The position numbers and the translations under genes are program-made. Below are positions 1-8,345 of a stretch of DNA of 64,000 bases, piece by piece (the first letter of the stretch is position 1; every line of letters begins with the position of its first letter). The stretch spans positions 186,001 through 250,000 of the forward strand of contig CAVTJN010000017.1 of NCBI GenBank assembly GCA_963735055.1, given 5' to 3'. Below the pieces are notes generated by a model. That model had not been told where the DNA came from. It saw only the letters and a list, made by a program, of their open reading frames with translations, and did not search any database. This DNA is from JBBITI01 sp963735055 (GTDB lineage: Bacteria; Chloroflexota; Dehalococcoidia; Dehalococcoidales; UBA2162).

Positions 1-233
1 CGCATCGTTGCCTCCATGCCAATTCATATCCTCTTCCGGGCGCCCTCGATTAGGTTCTTCTGTATATTCAAACCTCGTGCCGCTGACACCGGCAGAAGTC
101 TATGACCGCGGCCAGATGATGTCAAGCGCCGCCGGGCCGCTTACGAAAACTACCCATCCGGCCAGTGCGACATCCCAACCGCGGGAGGGCGCACCATAAC
201 AGTCGCTGCTCTACTATGTTGTGGAGTAAGACG

Positions 234-1025
234 ATGAGTGTTTCAGCAGCGAGATGGGAGATCCCCTGGAACCAACGGCCAGATCGCACGCGATCTCCAG
301 CCGCCAATAGCGCGGCGGAGCATACCGCCGAGGCGTCGAGATCGCGGACTGGCGTCGCATCGGCGGCGACCCGCATGATTCTGGATGCGGCCATGGTTGC
401 CGGCCCCCTCTTGTTTCTCGGTACGACGGTTGTGCTTGAGTCGCTCCAGCCCGGCTACGACCGGGTGCGCGAAACCATAAGCTCTCTGGTGTGGGTCCAG
501 GGGGGTTGGGCGCAGGCCGCGGTCTTCTTCCTGTTCGGACTCACGATGATGGCATTCGCCCGGCGCCTGAGCAGGCTCGACGGTGGCAGGGCATCCAAGG
601 CCGGGAGCGCACTGGTGGGTCTCGTCGGCCTGGGGTTCATGGTCATCGCCATCTTCCCCACATCTGCCCCGCTGCAAGCGCCCGGGGTTGAATCAGCGAT
701 TCACGATCTCACGGTGCGGGTGATGTCACTACTCTTCCCCATCGCCTGTGTATTGGTCTCGAAGGGCATCAGAAGCGGCTCGCCCCGCAGGGCAATGAGT
801 ACCTACACGATACTCACTGCCGGACTGGGCAGCGTGCTCATTCCAGTTGGAGCGGTGGCGATATTCACCGACGCGTCCTGGTTGGGAGCGTTTGAGCGCT
901 TGATGCTTGGAAATGGCCTTCTGTGGATGGAAGTGATGGGAATCCAACTCTGTCTCGGCCAGGGCCTGGGCCGGGAATGGCTATCGAAGTTGTCGCTGCC
1001 CAGGGGAGATCGAGAACCGCTGTGA
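234..1025 (+). CDS. DUF998-like integral membrane protein
   Basis: Predicted multi-pass membrane protein of 263 residues. After a polar N-terminal tail of about 45 residues there are roughly six hydrophobic segments. The stretch with GPLLFLGTT, then PGYDRVRETISSLVW, followed by a Gly-Trp and a second helix is the usual opening of DUF998 family proteins. The family has no established biochemical role. I chose the ATG at 234 because GGAG lies 8 bases upstream; the frame stays open further upstream without a better signal. It converges on the UroD-like gene that follows, with a gap under 20 bases. Family assignment is by pattern recognition; function is unknown. Confidence 0.7.
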   Translation: MSVSAARWEIPWNQRPDRTRSPAANSAAEHTAEASRSRTGVASAATRMILDAAMVAGPLLFLGTTVVLESLQPGYDRVRETISSLVWVQGGWAQAAVFFLFGLTMMAFARRLSRLDGGRASKAGSALVGLVGLGFMVIAIFPTSAPLQAPGVESAIHDLTVRVMSLLFPIACVLVSKGIRSGSPRRAMSTYTILTAGLGSVLIPVGAVAIFTDASWLGAFERLMLGNGLLWMEVMGIQLCLGQGLGREWLSKLSLPRGDREPL

Positions 1026-1043
1026 CGTTTCACCCCATGGCAG

Positions 1044-2309
1044 CTATCGATAGACTCCGTATTCTCTGGTGAACTCGATCATCGCTTTCAGATTGTCCGG
1101 TTTGACCGATTCTGTCGAACTCCTGGGTGACAAGATGAAGCCCCCGCCTTTGCCAACATAGTCAATGAGCTTCTTGCAGTAGTCCTTCACTTCCTGGACG
1201 GTACCCGTCTGGAGGAGCGTCGAAGGGACGTTTCCCTGTATACAGAGATGGTCGCGCAGAATGTCTTTGGCCCGGTAGATGTCGGTCCGGTCGACGTGCA
1301 CCAGGATAGAGCCCTTCGGGAAGTCGAGGAGATATTCCATTCGGGAGTCGCAGTTGCCTTCGAAGAAGATGCAGGGCGTCATGCCATTACCGACGAGACT
1401 GTGCACCAGCTTGCTGAAGGTCGGCCAGTAGTACCTGTCAAACTGCTTTTTGGACAGGAAGTCGTCCGAGCCGCGGGTGACGGTCATGAACACCCTTATG
1501 TTGCCGAACTGATTCGGCCGGGGCGCCGGCCGGTCCAGCGTCATCTGAAGGATCTTGTCGCAGGCCGCCAGCACCTTGTCCGGCTGGCGGAACATGTCCG
1601 CCATCAGGCCGCTCATTCCCCTTATCCCGAAGGACATGAGATCGTAGGGTGGCATGGCGGCGTACTGGGTATACTGCGGCACGCCCATATCGAGCAACAT
1701 CCGGGCAAACTGCGCCTGACGCTTTTGGTACCTCCTCAGTTCGCGTCCTGTCTTCTGCAGGATACTGACGGCCCGGGCGACGTGGGGCGACGACAGCGCC
1801 AGGGCAAGCTGTTGTGCCCCGCCAGACCCCCACCCCAGTTCAGACAGCCTCGGAAGCTCAGCCAGCCCGGCGAGATCATCGGCGGCCCGCGAGAAGTTGA
1901 CTCTAAGCTTGTAGTCAGACGGATCCTGGAGGAAGGCGTCATATTCGTCGGCCTTCATGTTCTCGACTTCGATGGACTGCTGGCTTGAGTGCTCGTCGAG
2001 GTTGAACCCGGGCCAGCGGAGCTGATGGGGCTTGAGAATCTCGAGTGCTGTGCCGGGGGTGAAGCCCTGAACGAACACCAAGTCGGCGGGAAAGTCCGGT
2101 ATCGTCTTCTTGTATGCCGCCAGCCAGGCGGGGAAGTCATAGTACGCCGCCGAATGCGGGATGCCTGTGTACTTCGCAACGAAGTAGCCCAGGCTGCAGA
2201 CGACAGGGACCCGGTCCGGGATTCTCATCCGGATGGCGTCCATAATACGTTTTTCCTTTTCTGCTATCTGCTGCCCGGCCATCTTGCTGGTCTTCACTTT
2301 CGTCACCAA
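1044..2309 (-). CDS. Uroporphyrinogen decarboxylase/MtaA-like family protein
   Basis: About 420 residues of the UroD/cobalamin methyltransferase superfamily (TIM-barrel). The N-terminal core IPDRVPVVCSLGYF and the C-terminal DNLKAMIEF helix fit the family. In MtaA/CmuA methyltransferases a zinc site is made by an HxC motif and a late Cys. At the equivalent positions this protein has CIFFEGNC and SPRSST, so the canonical ligands seem to be missing. It is a clear paralogue of the protein at 6624-7871. A heme-pathway decarboxylase role is unlikely because no heme-synthesis genes are nearby; a methyl-transfer or other C1 role is inference. The TTG at 2309 follows a good GGAGG; GTG 2333 or ATG 2282 (aligned with the paralogue's start) are alternatives. 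Confidence 0.8.
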   Translation of the reverse strand: MVTKVKTSKMAGQQIAEKEKRIMDAIRMRIPDRVPVVCSLGYFVAKYTGIPHSAAYYDFPAWLAAYKKTIPDFPADLVFVQGFTPGTALEILKPHQLRWPGFNLDEHSSQQSIEVENMKADEYDAFLQDPSDYKLRVNFSRAADDLAGLAELPRLSELGWGSGGAQQLALALSSPHVARAVSILQKTGRELRRYQKRQAQFARMLLDMGVPQYTQYAAMPPYDLMSFGIRGMSGLMADMFRQPDKVLAACDKILQMTLDRPAPRPNQFGNIRVFMTVTRGSDDFLSKKQFDRYYWPTFSKLVHSLVGNGMTPCIFFEGNCDSRMEYLLDFPKGSILVHVDRTDIYRAKDILRDHLCIQGNVPSTLLQTGTVQEVKDYCKKLIDYVGKGGGFILSPRSSTESVKPDNLKAMIEFTREYGVYR

Positions 2310-2333
2310 TTTCGATTTACCTCCGGTCTGCAC

Positions 2334-2729
2334 ATTCTACGCATTCACGTGAAGACCAGGCAACCCAGAACTCAGGCCGGTTGTCGCCGGACGCGGACTC
2401 GACCCGGTGTGTGCCTCTTGAGGCCGTACGATAATGCTATATACAGCATGCGAGGCGAGGACGCATACTGCTAGGTGGATGAGCACCCGGACGTGCCGTC
2501 CGAAATCACGGGCTCGCAGTGTTCGCGCGAGTCTTCTTGAGGGCGAACCTGCCGTCCCGTATTGGCGTGTCCGGCAGAAGCATGTCAATTTGCAGGTTTT
2601 AGGCAGAGGCGGTGCTCCTCCTTTCCCGGCCTCTCCAGCTTTTGGAGCAACACGAAAGGTCGAATAGCACCTGGAAACGAGCCGGGCCGACGGTAGGTTA
2701 GTCAAGACAACAGGAAGGGGGTTTGAGCG
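2334..2729. other. Intergenic region, no supported gene
   Basis: About 400 bases between the divergent UroD-like gene and the coiled-coil gene. A short reading frame on the plus strand has arginine-rich, non-protein-like composition. A small inverted repeat, ATGCT with AGCAT around ATATAC, lies near 2433-2448. The region probably holds the promoters of both flanking genes, but I see no clear consensus boxes. Confidence 0.5.
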
Positions 2730-4007
2730 GTGACCAACGAGGAGAGACGCCCAACTGCAGTGATACCGAAGAGCCGAGCCGAAGAAGTGAGAGAACAGGC
2801 GTTGGCCGCGATGGGACAGGCCACCAGCGCCCTGGAAGCCGAGGCGGTGGCGTTGAAGACACTCGAGGAAGCTCACCTTAGAGCCGAGGAGGCAACTGCG
2901 GAGGCAAAAGGCGCCACCGCGGTTGAGACTGCGGCCAGGCTGGAAATGAAGCAAGCCCAGGACAGGGCAAAGCGAGCCTTCGTCGAAGCCGAGAAGGCAA
3001 CTCAACTCGAGGACAGGGCGAACAAGGCCAGAGAGCGAAAGGATGACAAGCTGAGGGTGGAGGAAGCGAGGGTGGCCGAAGCCGGGAGAAGCGGCAGGCA
3101 ACCCAACCTGGCCGCGAGGGATGAGGCCCGGCAAGGGGCCGACGAAGCGGGAATGACAGCCATGGCGGCCCTGCGCGGGGTCGAAAAAGCCAGGGAGGCG
3201 GCGGCGGTGGCCAACAAAGAAGTCAACGAGGCTCAAGGAAGGGCGGTGGAAGCGTCCACACGGACCTTCACGGCTAAGGAAGCCGAAGCTGCCGCCAAGA
3301 AAGGAGTTGCGGAGGCTGAACACGACGCCAAGAAAGCAGTGGCTGAGGCGCAGACGGCGTTGGAAGTTGAGGCGGACGCAAAGAAGGCCATGGATTGGGC
3401 GATCAGTAAGCTGAAAGCCCTCAAACTTCACCACGCAAATGCGGGCATTGGAGAGGCGGTCGTGGAGCGGACCGGATACGAACCTCAGCAGGCGGGGGAA
3501 TCCGGACAAACGATGAGCAGCGATGACGAGGGAACGGGCGGACAACCGGCTGCCGAGAAGTCGGCCGCGGGCACCTGCAGCGGGCTCATTAGACTGGTGG
3601 TAACGAGCCCTGTTGACCATGTCAGCATGCGGAGACTCCGGGAGCGCCTCGAACAGGTTGAAGGATTTCGAGTCGGCTCGGTGAGCGGGTCCTCTGCCAC
3701 CGGGGCCAGCATCACGGTATCGACAGAGCGCCCCTTTCCGTTGCTTCCCTGGCTCAGCGCAAGTGAGCTTGTCGAACGGGTTTCGATGAGGGGCAGGCAC
3801 ATAGAGGTTACTCTGCGGCCCACACCGCAGGACGCCCTGAACTCGGGTCTCGAGGACCCGCTCGGTCTGTTGTCTGATGGGCCGCTCGCTGACGACATCG
3901 CGCCGGCACAGCTGGACGAGTTGAACGCGTTCCGCGAGTCGTTCGGTCTGTCCTCTCATAAGTCGATCGCGAATGAGAACAATAGGGAAGAAGGCCTTGT
4001 GTCGTAA
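2730..4007 (+). CDS. Ala/Glu-rich coiled-coil protein with small C-terminal alpha/beta domain
   Basis: 425 residues. Residues about 15-235 are almost continuous charged, alanine-rich helix (runs such as KEAEAAAKKGVAEAEHDAKK), typical of a long coiled coil. A disordered, acidic Ser/Gly linker follows. Residues about 285-365 form a compact domain starting GLIRLVVTSPVDHVSMRRL with an apparent strand-helix-strand-strand-helix-strand order, like a ferredoxin-type fold. There is no signal peptide or membrane segment, so it is probably cytoplasmic. The start is GTG after a purine-rich AGGAAGGGGG. The next gene, about 90 bases downstream on the same strand, is the Hsp70-like/VWA protein, so the two may act together. 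Function unknown; a scaffold or client-binding role is inference. Confidence 0.75.
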   Translation: MTNEERRPTAVIPKSRAEEVREQALAAMGQATSALEAEAVALKTLEEAHLRAEEATAEAKGATAVETAARLEMKQAQDRAKRAFVEAEKATQLEDRANKARERKDDKLRVEEARVAEAGRSGRQPNLAARDEARQGADEAGMTAMAALRGVEKAREAAAVANKEVNEAQGRAVEASTRTFTAKEAEAAAKKGVAEAEHDAKKAVAEAQTALEVEADAKKAMDWAISKLKALKLHHANAGIGEAVVERTGYEPQQAGESGQTMSSDDEGTGGQPAAEKSAAGTCSGLIRLVVTSPVDHVSMRRLRERLEQVEGFRVGSVSGSSATGASITVSTERPFPLLPWLSASELVERVSMRGRHIEVTLRPTPQDALNSGLEDPLGLLSDGPLADDIAPAQLDELNAFRESFGLSSHKSIANENNREEGLVS

Positions 4008-4098
4008 ACCAGGCGGCTTTATGCATTGGAGACCACTCAGTTTCTCCCCGGGAAAGCGCCAATTTTGAAACCGATCGACATGTGACTGGTTGATCATC

Positions 4099-5184
4099 AT
4101 GAGATCGTACGAGCGTCCGCCCCTCTTCGGAGCACGTGAATTGCCACTTCGAGCCTTTGTCACCCGGGAGGTCCAGGTGGTCGGTTCTAATGTGACCCCC
4201 GCGTCCGTGGGACTGGAACTCGACGGCAGCTTTCTGGTCTTGATTCCCAAGGGGACTCCCTTTCCGGTGCGACACACGTTCACAGTACCCACGGCTCGTT
4301 CACAGTCCGGCCTGGAAATGCGTCTTCTGAGGGGCGAAAGCACGAGGGCAGATGACAACCGGGTGTTGCAGCGACTGATCATCGATCGTCTTCAGGTCGC
4401 CGCGGCGAGTCCCTATCCATTGGTGTTCACGGTCCACATCGATGCGAAGGGCGGCCTCAGGGTTGAGTGCCGCGCACAGAGCACAGGCAGGAAGCTGAAG
4501 ATTGCCACAGAGTCCTTTGGTGGCCTGGGGAGAGATGGTCCGGAGGCGATGCCGGGGCAGATGAAGGATGTGGCCGCGGCCGGCGCCGCGGGAAGCAGTG
4601 ATTTGCGCAAGACCGCCGAAACCGGCTTTGACCAAGGCTGGGGAGGTGTCTACGTGGTGCTGGACTGCTCGGGCAGCATGGCCGGCGGCAAGCTAGACCA
4701 GATCAAGCTGGGCGTTCTCGATTTTGGCAAAGAGGCGATCAAGAAACAGTACCTGGTTGGACTCATCAGACTGGAGACCCATCCGGAGCATGTATGCGAG
4801 CCGACGAAAGACGCGCGGCGTTTGGAGGCGGCGATGAAATCAATCGAAGCTTCGGGCTCTACAAATATGGCCGGAGCGGTCAGAATGGCGCACGACCAAC
4901 TAAAGGCCTTCAAAGGGACCAGAGTTATCGTCGTAGCGACGGATGGCCGGCCGGACAGCGTTGACGACAGCCTCAGAGAAGGAGAGTCCGCCAAACAAGA
5001 CGGAATCGAGATAATCACTATCGGCACCGGCGACGCGGTGCTGGATTTCTTGAACCAACTGGCATCGCGAAGCGACATGAGCACCAAGGTATCAAGGGAT
5101 AGTTTTGGCAAGGCTGTGTCGTCGGCGCACTCCCTCTTGCCCGGCCTGAAGACGCTTGTGCCGGCTGACCACACTACCACCTGA
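4099..5184 (+). CDS. Hsp70 substrate-binding-domain-like plus von Willebrand A domain protein
   Basis: 361 residues from the ATG at 4099 (a TTG at 4090 is possible). Residues about 25-136 read like the beta-sandwich substrate-binding half of DnaK: NVTPASVGLEL matches the DVTPLSLGIE opening, IPKGTPFPV matches the I-P-x-x-T-x-x-P strand, LLRGESTRADDNRVL matches VLQGER-x-x-A-x-DNK-x-L, and VHIDAKGGLRVECRAQSTG matches FDIDANGIL-x-VSAKDK-x-TG. A linker of about 45 residues follows. Residues about 180-355 are a VWA domain with a complete metal site: DCSGSM at 189-194, then GSTNM, then TDGRPD. There is no ATPase domain, signal peptide or membrane helix. The architecture implies metal-dependent protein binding coupled to a chaperone-like pocket; this role is inference. 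Confidence 0.8.
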   Translation: MRSYERPPLFGARELPLRAFVTREVQVVGSNVTPASVGLELDGSFLVLIPKGTPFPVRHTFTVPTARSQSGLEMRLLRGESTRADDNRVLQRLIIDRLQVAAASPYPLVFTVHIDAKGGLRVECRAQSTGRKLKIATESFGGLGRDGPEAMPGQMKDVAAAGAAGSSDLRKTAETGFDQGWGGVYVVLDCSGSMAGGKLDQIKLGVLDFGKEAIKKQYLVGLIRLETHPEHVCEPTKDARRLEAAMKSIEASGSTNMAGAVRMAHDQLKAFKGTRVIVVATDGRPDSVDDSLREGESAKQDGIEIITIGTGDAVLDFLNQLASRSDMSTKVSRDSFGKAVSSAHSLLPGLKTLVPADHTTT

Positions 5185-5255
5185 ACCCGGGCGCCGCCAG
5201 CCGCCCTCGAACAACGCACCAACCATTTGTGATGGTACCGGATCTTACGAACCGC

Positions 5256-5261
5256 TATAAT
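5256..5261 (+). promoter_or_regulatory. Perfect -10 box candidate
   Basis: TATAAT just upstream of the MFS gene; no convincing -35 box at 16-18 bases. It overlaps the ATG at 5260, which argues for translation from the later ATG at 5299. Confidence 0.35.
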
Positions 5262-5298
5262 GGCTGGGTACCGCCTCGCGACACTTCTGAACTGGACC

Positions 5299-6522
5299 AT
5301 GCCGCAATTACACATACTCGACTCGCTCCGCGTCCGCGGATACCGCTATTACTGGTTCTCTGCGCTGCTCGTCGCCGCCGCCCGGTCTATGCAGGGTGTA
5401 GTACTGGGGTGGCTGGTGCTGGAGCGGACCAATTCTGCGTTTCTGGTTACCGTGGCCGGCGCTCTCAACTTCCTGCCCATGCTCGGATTCGGCTTGTTCA
5501 CCGGAGTGATTTCCGACCGGCTGAACCGGCGGAAGTTGCTGATCGGTACTCAAATCGCCTCAGGGACGGCTTCGATCCTGCTGGCCACTCTAGTTATCAC
5601 CAACCTGATACAAACGTGGGAGATCATGGCGGTCAGCCTCATAATTGGTCTGGCGTGGGCGCTTGACTGGCCCTGCCGGCAGATAATAATAGCCGACCTG
5701 GCCGGGGAGAAGAATATTCTGAACGGGGTCGCCCTCGACCAGGGGGCGTTCAACCTGATGGCCATCATCGGCTCAATTGTGGCCGGGATCGTCATTTCAA
5801 CGCTGGGGATGGGCAACGCTTTCTACATCATCGCCGGCGCCTACCTGTCAGCAGGGGTTGCGCTGTTTGCTATCGGCCCAACACGACAAACGCTCTCCGG
5901 TGGCGTTGGTAATATCGGGAGCAATATCAGGGATGGGGTCAAGTACAGTATCAATAACCGGATCATCCTCGGCGTGCTGCTCATCATGATCGTGGCCCAT
6001 TGCACCCTCTTCCCATTCCGCCAACTCCTCCCGGTATTCGCCCGCGACGTCCTCAAGACCGGGCCGGCGGGACTGGGGCTGCTTTCGGGCGCGCCGGGGC
6101 TGGGGGCGGTGTTGGGGGGGCTGATGATGGCTTCGCTGCGCCGTTCGCGTCCTTCGGTAATGGCACTGGCACTGGGTGCGATAGCGATGGCGCTGCTCAC
6201 GGTTATCTTCGCTGTTTCCACCAATTACGCGTTATCGGTGTTCCTTCTGGTCGCCGTCGGGTTCGCGACATCAATCTACGGCGCCCTCCAGACTTCGATT
6301 CCGCTGCGCCTGGGAGACCCGCAGATGAGGGGGCGAATAATGGGACTTCTCTCGCTGGTGGTGGGACTGATGCCTCTGGGCATGATGGTCTTCGGCATTA
6401 TTACCGACCGGATCGGGGCACCTCGAGTGGTTGTCGGCGGCTCCGTTATCGGGGTCGTCCTGATCGCCGGGGTATATCTCCTGGTGCCCGGACTAAGACA
6501 ACAGCGGGAACCAGCGCGATGA
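5299..6522 (+). CDS. Major facilitator superfamily exporter
   Basis: About 407 residues with roughly twelve hydrophobic segments. The loop between helices 2 and 3 has GVISDRLNRRKLLIG, the classic MFS G-x-x-x-D-R-x-x-R-R motif. The N-terminal SLRVRGYRYYWFSALL and the overall pattern fit the EntS-like/MFS_3 subgroup of proton-driven exporters; the substrate cannot be read from sequence. I prefer the ATG at 5299 because a TATAAT box overlaps the earlier ATG at 5260. The UroD-like gene follows in the same direction after about 100 bases, which may mean shared transcription. Confidence 0.85.
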   Translation: MPQLHILDSLRVRGYRYYWFSALLVAAARSMQGVVLGWLVLERTNSAFLVTVAGALNFLPMLGFGLFTGVISDRLNRRKLLIGTQIASGTASILLATLVITNLIQTWEIMAVSLIIGLAWALDWPCRQIIIADLAGEKNILNGVALDQGAFNLMAIIGSIVAGIVISTLGMGNAFYIIAGAYLSAGVALFAIGPTRQTLSGGVGNIGSNIRDGVKYSINNRIILGVLLIMIVAHCTLFPFRQLLPVFARDVLKTGPAGLGLLSGAPGLGAVLGGLMMASLRRSRPSVMALALGAIAMALLTVIFAVSTNYALSVFLLVAVGFATSIYGALQTSIPLRLGDPQMRGRIMGLLSLVVGLMPLGMMVFGIITDRIGAPRVVVGGSVIGVVLIAGVYLLVPGLRQQREPAR

Positions 6523-6623
6523 TATCTCATCCGTGGGCAGACCGGCATTTTGCGGCGCCATTTACTGCAGTATGCATTTCATAATAATATGACCGGAAGT
6601 AAGAAAGAAACGGAGTCAAGATA

Positions 6624-7871
6624 ATGGCCAAGACGGCGCAAGAGCTATACCAGGAACGCGAACAACGGATCATGAATTCGATCCATCTGGAGTCGCCGGA
6701 CCGGATTCCGATCATGGTGGCGTTCACGTATTTCCCGGGGAAATACGCCGGGGTACCATTCAAGGCCGCCTGGTACGATCATGACAAATGGCTGGAAGCC
6801 ACGAAGAAGACAATAGTCGACTATGCCCCGGACGGAATCTGGTCGATCCAGGGATTCAATCCCGGGGCCGTCCTGGAAATACTCGAGCCCACCACGCAGA
6901 AATGGCCGGGCTGGGGCCTCTCCGATGACCGAGACCACCAGGCGATTGAAGTCGCCGCCATGCAGGGTAACGAGTATGACCTCTACTTCGCCGACAAAGG
7001 CGATTTTACCTTCCGGACCATGTTCGGACGTATGGTCGGCGCGGCGGAACCGTTCCGGAAGCTTCCCCCGCTTTCGTCAATGACTTCAACCTTCGGAGCG
7101 ATGTCGCTCGCCGAAGCCCTGGTCGATCCGGAAGTAGCCGCGGCGATTGAGAAATTCCAGAAGGCCGGCCGCATTCTCAAAGAACTCCGGCCGATGATGA
7201 AGAACTTCTACGCGGAAGCTGAGGCGCTGGGCTTCCCCTGCCCGAGAGCACCCGGCGGCGGAGCGCCGTTTGATGCCGTATCGGACTGGCTGCGCGGTAT
7301 GCAGGGCGCCATGACCGATATGTACCGCTATCCTGACAAGCTTCACCGTGTAGTGGATGAACGACTGCAGGCCACTCTGGCGATGCTGGATTCCGTACCC
7401 ACGTTCACCAAACCGGCCCGCGCGCTGATGCCGCTGCACCGGGGCTCGGACGGCTTCATGTCGCTCAAGCAGTTCGAGGAATTCTACTGGCCGCCCCTCA
7501 AGACGATCATGCTGAAGATGATCGACAAGGGAATAACTCCCTGCCCGTTCCTGGAAGGTACCTGGGACCAGCGTCTTGAATACCTGCTTGAACTTCCGAA
7601 AGGCAAGGTGCTGGCGCACTTCGCCTACTCAAACATGAAGAGAGCCAAGGACGTCCTCGGTGGCCACCTCTGCATCATGGGCGATGTCCCGTCTTCGCTC
7701 CTCACCACCGGAACGCCGCAGCAGATCGAGGACTACGTCAAAGACCTGATGGCATATTGCGGCAAGGGCGGCGGGTTGATTGTGGCCAACAACACCATCA
7801 ATGAAGGCAAACCCGAATGTATTGACGCTATGATTGAGACGGTGAAGAATTACGGCGCCCGGTACCTCTAA
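6624..7871 (+). CDS. Uroporphyrinogen decarboxylase/MtaA-like family protein (paralogue 2)
   Basis: 415 residues, closely related to the protein at 1044-2309 along its whole length (both have ERIMx-x-I near the N-terminus, RGSDxFxSxKQF in the middle and HLCIxGxVPSxLLxTGT near the C-terminus). The residues that form the HxC zinc site in MtaA/CmuA are CPFLEGTW here, and the late Cys is replaced by ANNTI. The HLC near the C-terminus lies in a different strand, so it is not the usual ligand pair. GGAG about 10 bases before the ATG supports the start. The shared losses suggest a distinct subfamily; substrate unknown. Confidence 0.82.
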   Translation: MAKTAQELYQEREQRIMNSIHLESPDRIPIMVAFTYFPGKYAGVPFKAAWYDHDKWLEATKKTIVDYAPDGIWSIQGFNPGAVLEILEPTTQKWPGWGLSDDRDHQAIEVAAMQGNEYDLYFADKGDFTFRTMFGRMVGAAEPFRKLPPLSSMTSTFGAMSLAEALVDPEVAAAIEKFQKAGRILKELRPMMKNFYAEAEALGFPCPRAPGGGAPFDAVSDWLRGMQGAMTDMYRYPDKLHRVVDERLQATLAMLDSVPTFTKPARALMPLHRGSDGFMSLKQFEEFYWPPLKTIMLKMIDKGITPCPFLEGTWDQRLEYLLELPKGKVLAHFAYSNMKRAKDVLGGHLCIMGDVPSSLLTTGTPQQIEDYVKDLMAYCGKGGGLIVANNTINEGKPECIDAMIETVKNYGARYL

Positions 7872-7977
7872 TCGGCAATAAGGAATATCGGGATGGACCG
7901 GTGATCTGGGTTTGTGAGTGACTCTCGGCCTGGGCGCCGTCTTCGATGATCGCACCCAGTCCGCCCCCTGCAAAGAA

Positions 7978-8010
7978 GTCCGGGGAGCCGAAGATATCGG
8001 CTCCCCGGAC
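7978..8010. repeat. Perfect 14-bp inverted repeat
   Basis: Arms GTCCGGGGAGCCGA and TCGGCTCCCCGGAC around AGATA. An outer pair, GACTCTCGG at 7920-7928 and CCGAGAGTC at 8010-8018, could close a larger branched structure. No T-run follows, so it is not a standard intrinsic terminator. It lies about 105 bases after the UroD-like gene. Confidence 0.6.
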
Positions 8011-8263
8011 CGAGAGTCGGGCAGTGCTCCTTTGATTCAGTCAGGAACAAGCGTTTCTGGCCAACAGCCTGTCTGAAGACTATAATCATTTTTAGAGATA
8101 TCTTATCGCCCGTGGACCGGCGTTCCCGCCCTGACAACGGGTGGTCACATTCTGGATGAAGGAGGAGACGGATATGGCCTGAGATTGCGGAAGACGTCAC
8201 TCCAGGGGGGGCGATGAACCGCCGCCTGTAATTGGGCACTTGGACGGCGGGGAGCTAACAGTG

Positions 8264-8297
8264 AAACCGACCTGAACGGGGTCGGTTTTTGTTTTTT
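8264..8297 (+). terminator. Intrinsic terminator
   Basis: Stem AACCGACC/GGTCGGTT with a 7-base loop, followed by a long T-rich tract (TTTTTGTTTTTT). It is a strong terminator for plus-strand transcripts and ends just before the coiled-coil gene at 8346. The 390 bases between the UroD-like stop and this site contain no supported gene, so a non-coding leader or small RNA ending here is possible. Confidence 0.8.
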
Positions 8298-8345
8298 CGG
8301 CGTTCAATCAGGCTTGCCTAAGGACGAGATCGGGAGGACAGAATC

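Noticed and set aside
2337..4382. 681-codon open frame on the minus strand
   Set aside because: It is antisense to the coiled-coil and VWA genes, Arg/Leu/Ser-rich, with no domain pattern; it arises from the high GC content.
8140..8262. Possible riboswitch (fluoride or c-di-GMP type)
   Set aside because: Core conserved bases of the classes I checked by eye are not present in order; only the terminator is certain.
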